A stretch of DNA of 64,000 nt from Bacteroidota bacterium (GTDB lineage: Bacteria > Bacteroidota > Bacteroidia > Cytophagales > Cyclobacteriaceae), in the NCBI GenBank assembly GCA_018266435.1, contig JAFEAL010000005.1:186001-250000 (forward strand). The letters run 5' to 3'. This document shows, piece after piece, positions 57,344-64,000 of the stretch. Each line of letters starts with the position of its first letter. Within the stretch, counting starts at the first letter, position 1. Below the pieces are notes generated by a model. It had not been told where the DNA came from, made no database searches, and saw nothing but the letters and a program-made list of their open reading frames with translations. Position numbers and translations under genes: made by a program.

Positions 57344-58222
57344 ATGCCTGAAAAAAACCGGTTTGCCGCTGTGGTGTTGTTGCTTACGCTCTCCGTTATT
57401 TGGGGAACTTCTTTTATCCTGATCAAGCAAGGGCTGAAAGTATTTTCCCCCGATGAAGTAGGCGCATTAAGGGTGGCAACAGCTTTTCTTTTTTTAATGC
57501 CCGTATCGCTGCAACGGGTTAAAGAAATCCAACGCCCGGATTATTGGAAAATATTTCTTTCAGGTATGTTGGCAGTGTTTATACCTGCTTTTTTATTTGC
57601 TTCGGCTCAGACTCACCTTAATAGTTCATTGGCCGGTATTTTAAATACACAGTCACCCATTTGGACGATGATCATTGGGGCAGCTTTTTTTTCACAGCGT
57701 TTTAGAGGATGGGCAATCTTTGGGGCCATCATTAGTCTTGCCGGATGTATTGTATTGGCAATGGCTCGCCCCGGTAGTGTTTGGGGTGGGTTTAATTCCT
57801 GGTCGTTGCTGATTGTGTTGGCGTGTGCATGTTATGGTTTGAACCTGAATTTTATCAAATTTAAAGTGACCGGTGTTGACCCAATGACGTTAATCAGCGT
57901 ATCGCTTTTGTTCATAGCTCCGTTGGCTTACATTTATCTTTTTGGGTTTACTGAAGTTGTAAATAAACTTTCGTCAACTCCCGGTGCGTGGAGTGCTTTT
58001 GGGTTTGTGGCGATCCTGGCACTGATGAGTACAGCCGTAGCCAATTTGCTTTTTTATAAGCTGTTGCGCATTTCATCACCTTTTTTTACCAGTTCTGTTA
58101 CGTACGTGATGCCCATTGTTTCGGTTATGTGGGGCGTGATTGATGGAGAAGTTCTTTTGCTGGGCCACCTTACAGGCATGGTGCTGATTTTGGGAGGTGT
58201 GTTTTTGGCAAACCAGAAATAA
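57344..58222 (+). CDS. EamA/DMT family transporter
   Basis: A 292-residue membrane protein with ten hydrophobic helices arranged as two EamA repeats. The first begins SVIWGTSFILIKQGL, the usual DMT start; the second begins near residue 155 with ACACYGLNLNFIKFK. It likely exports an amino acid or metabolite; the substrate cannot be told. Confidence 0.88.
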   Translation: MPEKNRFAAVVLLLTLSVIWGTSFILIKQGLKVFSPDEVGALRVATAFLFLMPVSLQRVKEIQRPDYWKIFLSGMLAVFIPAFLFASAQTHLNSSLAGILNTQSPIWTMIIGAAFFSQRFRGWAIFGAIISLAGCIVLAMARPGSVWGGFNSWSLLIVLACACYGLNLNFIKFKVTGVDPMTLISVSLLFIAPLAYIYLFGFTEVVNKLSSTPGAWSAFGFVAILALMSTAVANLLFYKLLRISSPFFTSSVTYVMPIVSVMWGVIDGEVLLLGHLTGMVLILGGVFLANQK

Positions 58223-58229
58223 GATAAAT

Positions 58230-61200
58230 TTATTTTATGATGTGAACCCATCCTTTGCAGGAGGTTTCTCCTTGGATGACGGCATCAAAGTAATAAACTC
58301 CTGCGTTAACATTTTGAGCAGCCCAGTCATTTTTGTAATTGTTGTTTTCATAAACCAGTTTGCCCCAGCGGTCAACCACGGTTAATGAAACCTGAGCCAA
58401 TTGTACCACCCCGGCTACTGGTTTGTTACTTCCGTATTGTAGCATAAACGTATCGTTTAGTCCGGGTGATTCATCGGGGGTAAATACATTGGGTACAAAG
58501 CGATAATAAAATGGAAGGGTGACGGATTTTTCATACACACAAAATTCTTTTTTGCCCACCAGCCGGATGGTATAACTTCCGTCTGCTGCATAGTTATGGG
58601 TAACCTGTTGCTGATCTGAAATTGCACCGTCTCCAAAATCAAAAAAAACATCTTCTGAAGGATCAGTCAGGTTTTCTACTTTTAGCGGGGGCCTTCCGTC
58701 ACATCCAAAAACTGCATTGGCTTTGAGTTTAAGGTCTATGCCCGGCACTACGGCAATTTTTACCGTGTCTTGGCTCACACATCCGTTGGTATCGGTGATG
58801 GTAACAAAATAACTGGTATTTTTTTGAGGGCTAACCACCGGTGTGGGGCTGACTGAGGTCATAGAGTTGTCCGATGAGGTCCATTGATAATTTTTTCCGC
58901 CCGTTGCCAACAAGGTATCTGAAGAACCAAAGCAAATAGTAGAGGGGTTTCCCGCCTTGCCTGCGGGGGTGAATACAGTAAGGTTTACGGTGGTTGAATC
59001 TTTGCCTGAGCACGTGCCGTTGTCATATATTTTTAATTGTACCCGGTAGTTGCCAGACTTTGCATATTGGTACAAGATCATCGAGGTATCCGGTTTAACC
59101 TGCGTGTTGCCATCGCCCAGATTCCATACAAACGATTGCCCGCCCACACTCAGGTTTTGAAAAATAATTTTATCGCCCAAGCAAACTTGGTTAAGGCCCG
59201 GCCGGGTAAGGTGCGTGTTGTTGGTTTGAATAATTGCCCGCAGCGATGATAAATCCAATTTGAAGGCAGCATTGTTGCAATTCAGGCTTTTATTGGTTCG
59301 GCTCCAGGCATTGGGCGTGGTGGGGAAATCAGAAGAATTTTTGCCGTAGCCAAGCCCGTTGTCGAACTGGCAACCGGAGCAAACCACATGATACACTACT
59401 CCGCTTTTATCAAAGCGACAGGTACCACCATCTACGTGGGTGCGCGAATCGGGGCCGCCCAGGTATGTAGAGTATAGCAGTTGTTTGCCGTCTTGTGATA
59501 GAACAATGAAATAAAAATCAGAACCGCTGGTTGTTTTTTGTAAGGCCGTAGGAGTGAGGGGCATGCCTGCAGTGGAACTGTTCCAATACCCCAAGTCACT
59601 ATTGGTTAACCCGCCCCATCCTGAAAGGTAAATGTTATTGCACTCATTGACCAGAAAGGCCGTGGGCGAAATGTTGGGTATGCCTATGCCCGATCCAAAT
59701 ACGGTGGAGAGTTGAAGGGTTGAAAGTGTGCTGTCAAATTTTTGTAAAAACTGTCCGCTGTTTGGATTATTGTAGGCTCCAGATGTAACGGGAAATGAGC
59801 CCACAGTTTGCCCATATACGTACACGTTTTTGTTTTTATCGAGGTCTAAAAAATAAACCTGGTTGAAGAGGGCTGTTCCGGTAAACGTACAGTTTAAAAT
59901 GGCAGAACCATCGCCTTTTATTTTGGCCATCCAGCCGTCCACATCACCAGCGAGTGTGGGTTGATAAGCACCAACGGTTGCCGGAAAGTTTGTGCTGGCT
60001 GTTCCTCCGCCAGTAAAAATATTTCCGGCCTGATCAAGCTGAATGGTATGCGAAGCATCGGCTGCCAAACCGCCCATAAATGCAGCCCACACTACCTGCG
60101 ACAAATCGCTGGTTAGTTTTGCAATAACCGCATCGGTATCTCCGCCTTGGTAGGTTGAATTAAATGAATTGGCCACCGGAAAATCAGGGGATGAACTGAC
60201 TGTGCTGATAAAAATATTTCCCAGGTTGTCACTGATAATGTCGCCACGCATTTGATCTCCGTAATTTTTTACCAATGGGCTTGTATTGGGATTAAGCCCA
60301 TCATTATCAGAACCGCCCAAATAAGTACTCGCCAGAAGTGTTGTTCCGTCTTTTGAAATTTTTGAAATAAAAAGATCACTTCCCGTTTCATAAGGAATGG
60401 GTATTTCTTTGCCACTGTAGAATTGAGGAATTGGGTTGCCCCCGTGAAATTGTTGTTGAAAGGCAGTGGATGTAACCGGAAAATTGGAAGAACTGGTGGT
60501 GCCCAGCACTAACAGATTTTGATTTTTATCCATGACCAGGCTATGGGGTGTTTCAGAATAAGATCCTCCCAGGTATGATGCATACAGCAATTGATGACCC
60601 GTGGAATCGTACTTTAAAATAGCTACATCAAAAATTCCCCCGTATGAAGTTTGGAACGCCCCGGCAGTTGCCGGAAAAAAACCGCCCAGGTACAGGTTGG
60701 TTATCCCTGATGAATAAAGTGTGCCTTGCTCGCCAGGTGTGGCTGTACTTCCCCAGTTGTCGGCTGTAGAGCCCGAATAGGTAGAGAAGATCAACAGCGG
60801 ATCAATGACTAATGGGTAACAGCTATCGTAGTTTCCAATTCTAAAACCCACCAGTTGGCCGTTCAGGTTATAAGAGACGGGCACATATATTTTTTTACCA
60901 TCAATCCACTGGTAAGCAATTGGTTTTTGCTCAATGATGTCGGCCAGTGTGGTTTTTACCAGCAGGTTTTCTTCTTCCAACAAAACAGATTCTGCACCAT
61001 CGTATTTCCATTGAATTAGTGTTGGGTCAAAGCCCGGTTCGATTACAAAATCGTATTTCACATTTTTTCCCTCAGAATAAATTTTCAGGTCTATGCCACA
61101 GTAAAAATCTTTGTACAACACGCCATCAAATCCACTGACGCGCGATCGCCATTGCAAAGAAGAAGCTCCTAAAAAAAAATTAAAGTATTCGGGGTGCTTT

Positions 61201-61514
61201 CCAAACGGGAAAGAACGTGTGTTGGCATTAGTATTTAAGAAAAGAGTTTGGAGTACATAGCCATTGATGGTTGTTGGGTTTTCAGGAACTTCAGAACGGG
61301 GCGCACTAAAATGGTTTCTTTCCACCTGGCGCAAGTCGATCAGGGTATAAGTAAACTGGCCGGCCTGCACTCCTAAAAAAACTCCGTTTGTTTTTACACC
61401 ATAATCGAACGGGGCGCACCATTGCCCTTTGTTTTCAATAAAGGTAGCCCCCGGCCCGGCATAAAGCGTTGAAGAATAAAAGATGAGCAACGTAAATCTA
61501 ACCCCGCGCCACAT
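58230..61514 (-). CDS. SBBP/PKD surface protein with type IX (type B) C-terminal sorting domain
   Basis: A 1094-residue protein. A signal peptide (ends LYAGPG) is followed by a beta-propeller made of SBBP-type repeats, recognised by recurring YLGGS, LDKNKNVYV and DGTTLLASTYLGG words (about residues 240-740). PKD-type beta domains lie near 790-990 (LSVGGQSFVWNLGDG, FFDFGDGA). The C-terminal gliding motility-associated (CHU_C) domain (about 1005-1094) has RFVPNVFTPDESPGLND and ends CKGWVHIIK. It should be secreted and fixed by the type IX system. I chose the ATG at 61514; the frame extends 8 codons into the neighbour. Confidence 0.88.
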   Translation of the reverse strand: MWRGVRFTLLIFYSSTLYAGPGATFIENKGQWCAPFDYGVKTNGVFLGVQAGQFTYTLIDLRQVERNHFSAPRSEVPENPTTINGYVLQTLFLNTNANTRSFPFGKHPEYFNFFLGASSLQWRSRVSGFDGVLYKDFYCGIDLKIYSEGKNVKYDFVIEPGFDPTLIQWKYDGAESVLLEEENLLVKTTLADIIEQKPIAYQWIDGKKIYVPVSYNLNGQLVGFRIGNYDSCYPLVIDPLLIFSTYSGSTADNWGSTATPGEQGTLYSSGITNLYLGGFFPATAGAFQTSYGGIFDVAILKYDSTGHQLLYASYLGGSYSETPHSLVMDKNQNLLVLGTTSSSNFPVTSTAFQQQFHGGNPIPQFYSGKEIPIPYETGSDLFISKISKDGTTLLASTYLGGSDNDGLNPNTSPLVKNYGDQMRGDIISDNLGNIFISTVSSSPDFPVANSFNSTYQGGDTDAVIAKLTSDLSQVVWAAFMGGLAADASHTIQLDQAGNIFTGGGTASTNFPATVGAYQPTLAGDVDGWMAKIKGDGSAILNCTFTGTALFNQVYFLDLDKNKNVYVYGQTVGSFPVTSGAYNNPNSGQFLQKFDSTLSTLQLSTVFGSGIGIPNISPTAFLVNECNNIYLSGWGGLTNSDLGYWNSSTAGMPLTPTALQKTTSGSDFYFIVLSQDGKQLLYSTYLGGPDSRTHVDGGTCRFDKSGVVYHVVCSGCQFDNGLGYGKNSSDFPTTPNAWSRTNKSLNCNNAAFKLDLSSLRAIIQTNNTHLTRPGLNQVCLGDKIIFQNLSVGGQSFVWNLGDGNTQVKPDTSMILYQYAKSGNYRVQLKIYDNGTCSGKDSTTVNLTVFTPAGKAGNPSTICFGSSDTLLATGGKNYQWTSSDNSMTSVSPTPVVSPQKNTSYFVTITDTNGCVSQDTVKIAVVPGIDLKLKANAVFGCDGRPPLKVENLTDPSEDVFFDFGDGAISDQQQVTHNYAADGSYTIRLVGKKEFCVYEKSVTLPFYYRFVPNVFTPDESPGLNDTFMLQYGSNKPVAGVVQLAQVSLTVVDRWGKLVYENNNYKNDWAAQNVNAGVYYFDAVIQGETSCKGWVHIIK

Positions 61515-61519
61515 ATGCT

Positions 61520-61939
61520 CTACCGGGTGCGAATCCAATCGTAGGCTTCTTCTTCGTCTGAAAATACCCCCAATTGTACCCCGTCTTCTTTGAATTTCAT
61601 TTCTGCATCCATTTTAAATTTTTCCATGGGGTATTCAGCAAAAAGATCTTCACCTAAGATTACAGCATGGTATTTAACTTTGGCTTGGTTAAAGAGCATA
61701 TCGTCCCATTCTTCGGCAAACCATTTTTCGGTTTCTTCGTCTACCTCACCTAATAATTGTGTATCGGCAAGCCAGGCCAACTTGGGATATTCTTTTTTTA
61801 ATTCGCGGTATTTGTTCAAAATTTCGGTCAACTGTTTGCGAAATACTTCGCCCGGTGCCGGTTCCTTCCACCGGTGTTTCAGCACAGGCAAGGCGGCATC
61901 TAATTCGCAAATGACATAATCGTTTTCTAAAATGATCAT
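61520..61939 (-). CDS. small acidic protein of the STAS/SpoIIAA-like type, unknown function
   Basis: A 139-residue cytoplasmic protein. It begins MIILENDYVICELDAALPVLKHRWK and continues with a helical linker, then YHAVILGEDLFAEYPMEKFK, ending with SDEEEAYDWI. The fold order resembles the SpoIIAA/STAS-like alpha-beta proteins frequent in Bacteroidota. I could not assign a role. I chose the ATG at 61939; the frame extends another 10 codons. It ends 5 bp before the start of the type IX cargo gene and may share its transcript. Confidence 0.7.
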   Translation of the reverse strand: MIILENDYVICELDAALPVLKHRWKEPAPGEVFRKQLTEILNKYRELKKEYPKLAWLADTQLLGEVDEETEKWFAEEWDDMLFNQAKVKYHAVILGEDLFAEYPMEKFKMDAEMKFKEDGVQLGVFSDEEEAYDWIRTR

Positions 61940-62016
61940 GCAAGAAAATGTTAAGGGGCAGATAACCACTTAAATTTACAGCATAGAAAGGATTTGTGAA
62001 AATCTAAGGTAAAGGC

Positions 62017-62592
62017 CTATCCTAAGGCCTCTACTTCTTCCACTTCTTCGGGCATCATTTTTTTGAAGAGGTTTTCAATGCCCGCCTTCAGGGTGATGGT
62101 GGAGGAAGGGCAACCGCTGCAGGAGCCCTGCAAGGTTACACGCACCCGCTTGTTGTCGTACGAATGAAAAGTGATGGCTCCGCCATCTTGCTCAACAGCC
62201 GGCCGGATGTACTCATCTAAAATAGTTTTTATTTTTTTGACAGTTTCTGTTTCCTCTTGAATGGGGGGCACAGAAATTTTCTTATCGAGGATGAGTTTGC
62301 CGGATTCTAAAAAATTTTTGATGTGGCTTTTGACTGTATCTTGAATTTCGAGCCACTCCACATCTTCTTTTTTTGTAACGGTGATGAAATTACTCATGTA
62401 AAACACCCGATCTACAAAAGGATACATAAAAAGCTCCTGAGCGAGGGGCGCATCTTCAGCCTCAGCCGGGCTAGGAAAATCAAAACTCATTCCTTCTGGC
62501 ACCAGCATTTCATTTACCACAAACTTTAACGAATTGGGGTTGGGGTTGCTCTCTAAGTAGAGATGGATGTTTTTGGGCGAAGCTTTTAGCAT
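62017..62592 (-). CDS. NifU-like iron-sulfur scaffold/carrier protein
   Basis: A 191-residue protein. An N-terminal Nfu_N domain (about residues 8-95, NPNPNSLKFVVNEM) precedes a C-terminal NifU domain (about 115-190) with the cluster-binding C158-x2-C161 in GSCSGCPSS. Such proteins carry 4Fe-4S clusters to target enzymes. It is a single gene with an exact TAnnTTTG promoter box. Confidence 0.92.
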   Translation of the reverse strand: MLKASPKNIHLYLESNPNPNSLKFVVNEMLVPEGMSFDFPSPAEAEDAPLAQELFMYPFVDRVFYMSNFITVTKKEDVEWLEIQDTVKSHIKNFLESGKLILDKKISVPPIQEETETVKKIKTILDEYIRPAVEQDGGAITFHSYDNKRVRVTLQGSCSGCPSSTITLKAGIENLFKKMMPEEVEEVEALG

Positions 62593-62621
62593 ATTTTTTT
62601 GTATCGGATGAAACTCAACAA

Positions 62622-62651
62622 CAAAAGTAGAGAAAAATGGTTCATGCCAAG
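62622..62651 (-). promoter_or_regulatory. promoter of the NifU-like gene
   Basis: On the minus strand CTTG (62648-62651) is followed after 18 bp by TACTTTTG (62622-62629), an exact TAnnTTTG box. The ATG is 29 bp downstream. Confidence 0.6.
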
Positions 62652-62745
62652 CGGTCTCATTGATGAGCTGCTAATCTTTGGCAACTTGTACAGTCTTTAT
62701 GTATAATCTGAGTTTAACTGTTAACTTTCACACAAATTCAATCTT

Positions 62746-64000
62746 GTGAAGCCTAAACAACTTTTCATTGCGATTTTTGTAGCCTCCTCATTGGCCGTCA
62801 TTCTCGGAGTAGTTGATCATTACTTCAGCCCGGTTTCAGAGACAGTTCTTACGCTCACCCGGTGGTTAACGTGGCTCCTGTTTATCTACTGGGCATACCA
62901 AAAAAGATCACTCACCGGCTGGATCGTGGTGAGTATGATGGTTGGCTGCGAGATAGGGTTTTCATTTCCCGGTGTGGCCATTCATTTGAATGTATTCAGC
63001 AACATTTTTTTACGGCTGATCAAAACAATTATTGCTCCATTAATTTTTTCTACACTGGTGGTGGGCATTGCCGCTCACTCTAACCTAAAGCAGGTAGGAC
63101 GAATGGGATTGAAGGCAATTATTTATTTTGAAGCGGTTACAACGCTAGCTCTTTTTATTGGGTTGGCTGCTATTAACCTGACGAAAGCAGGAGAAGGCGC
63201 AGTGATCAATATTCAGCAAGGGCAGGAACAGCGGGCTGAAAAATTATTAGCTCAAAAACAATCGCACGATGTTATACTTGATATTTTTCCTGAGAACATA
63301 GCCAAGGCTGTGGCCGATGGCCAGGTATTGCAAGTGGTGGTATTCAGCATTTTTTTTGCGGTTGCCCTGGCCCGGCTTAGCGAGCAAAAACGGAAACCGA
63401 TGCTTGAGTTTTGCGAAGGCCTTTCGGATGTGATGTTTAAGTTTACCGATATGGTGATGTACGTAGCCCCATTTGCCGTGTGCGGAGCCCTGGCCTACTC
63501 CATTGCCTCGTTTGGCTTTGATGTATTAAAAAATCTGGCACTGCTGGTAGCTACCTTGTATGCAGCGCTGGTAGTTTTTGTTCTGGTAGTGTTTGTCCCA
63601 ATTGGGCTAATCATCAAACTGAATTTTAAAAAGTTTATTGCAGCAGTAACGGAGCCGGTAACAATCGCATTTTCTACCGCTACGAGCGAATCAGCATTGC
63701 CCAAAGCCATGGAAAACCTGGAAGCAATGGGCATTCCACGCAAAGTGGTCTCTTTTGTGTTACCTACCGGTTACAGTTTTAATTTAGATGGGAGCACACT
63801 TTATCTTTCGCTCGCTTCGGTGTTTGTGGCGCAGCTGGCTGGTGTTGACCTCACCTTTGTTCAGCAAATTGAAATGGTGGTTATTCTGATGCTCACCAGC
63901 AAAGGGGTAGCCGGTGTGCGGGGTGCTACATTTTTGATTTTGGTGGCCACCGTTGACCGAATGGGCATTGACCCGCACAAGGCCTTTGTTATACTTGGAG
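62746..64000 (+). CDS. dicarboxylate/amino acid:cation symporter, cut by window end
   Basis: This frame is open from the GTG at 62746 to the window end (418 codons). It has about ten hydrophobic helices. FSFPGVAIHLNVFSNIFLRLIK and a FKFTDMVMYVAPFAVCG segment match the GltP/GltPh DAACS family. The TSESALPKAMENLEAMGIP block is the re-entrant HP1 substrate loop with its Ser-rich tip. NLDGSTLY corresponds to the NMDGT motif of helix 7, and TSKGVAGVRGATF to HP2. It would import glutamate, aspartate or dicarboxylates with sodium or protons. I chose the GTG for its place before KPKQLFIAIFV, the first helix; no ATG is near. Confidence 0.88.
   Translation, partial: MKPKQLFIAIFVASSLAVILGVVDHYFSPVSETVLTLTRWLTWLLFIYWAYQKRSLTGWIVVSMMVGCEIGFSFPGVAIHLNVFSNIFLRLIKTIIAPLIFSTLVVGIAAHSNLKQVGRMGLKAIIYFEAVTTLALFIGLAAINLTKAGEGAVINIQQGQEQRAEKLLAQKQSHDVILDIFPENIAKAVADGQVLQVVVFSIFFAVALARLSEQKRKPMLEFCEGLSDVMFKFTDMVMYVAPFAVCGALAYSIASFGFDVLKNLALLVATLYAALVVFVLVVFVPIGLIIKLNFKKFIAAVTEPVTIAFSTATSESALPKAMENLEAMGIPRKVVSFVLPTGYSFNLDGSTLYLSLASVFVAQLAGVDLTFVQQIEMVVILMLTSKGVAGVRGATFLILVATVDRMGIDPHKAFVILG

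Overview
The window comes from a chromosome of a Bacteroidota bacterium, most likely of the order Cytophagales or a relative. Four things point there. A protein carries a gliding-motility/type IX secretion type-B C-terminal domain at 58230-61514. Bacteroidota-restricted families are present (DUF6913-like, Hc1-like histone, exported OmpA/PD40 proteins). There are several clear Bacteroidota promoters (-33 TTTG, -7 TAnnTTTG). Base composition is moderate, with many A/T tracts. No rRNA, tRNA, CRISPR array, prophage or intact insertion sequence was seen; the region is mostly stable chromosomal backbone.

Layout. 1-2201: tail of an alpha-L-fucosidase, then a GT39-type sugar transferase overlapping a GtrA-type membrane protein. 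2368-3468: lipoprotein serine hydrolase. 3648-8758: ileS, a degraded toxin-antitoxin pair (7110-7557), lspA and a free-Met-sulfoxide reductase. 8747-13506: tilS, an FMN reductase, an exported aminopeptidase P, a bestrophin-like membrane protein and a GNAT enzyme. 13503-19564: a PorE-like OmpA protein, then lon and hslU. 19573-25285: exported TPR proteins, a TM2 protein, and a five-gene leftward cluster (caspase-FISUMP, LolA-like, exported YidD-like, two TPR/membrane proteins). 25419-27246: atpC and atpD. 27461-31557: GH3 protein, dxr, rseP. 31561-35961: TPR protein, typA, alpha-oxoamine synthase, Hc1-like protein. 36018-43811: M1 peptidase, dapA, DUF6913-like gene, ligA, rsmE, acyl-CoA-binding protein, gltA. 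43998-49159: channel-like membrane protein divergent from a TPR sensor kinase, a lysine-rich histone-like protein, recA. 49281-58222: giant secreted TPR-CHAT protein, SPOR/OmpA-like protein, pbpC, DMT transporter. 58230-64000: type IX cargo, a small acidic protein, a NifU-like protein, and the start of a glutamate-type symporter.

The themes are envelope biogenesis (lspA, rseP, pbpC, LolA-like, YidD-like, OmpA proteins, type IX cargo), protein quality control (lon, hslU) and core metabolism (dxr, dapA, gltA, F1-ATPase). Two caspase-clan peptidases with signal peptides (23873-25285 and 49281-53501) and at least seven TPR proteins stand out. The strongest candidate for an undescribed system is the caspase/LolA/YidD/TPR operon at 21112-25285. 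Other notable points are a Phd/VapC relic between ileS and lspA, and a 16-bp tandem repeat in front of rseP that resembles a hairpin between atpD and atpC.
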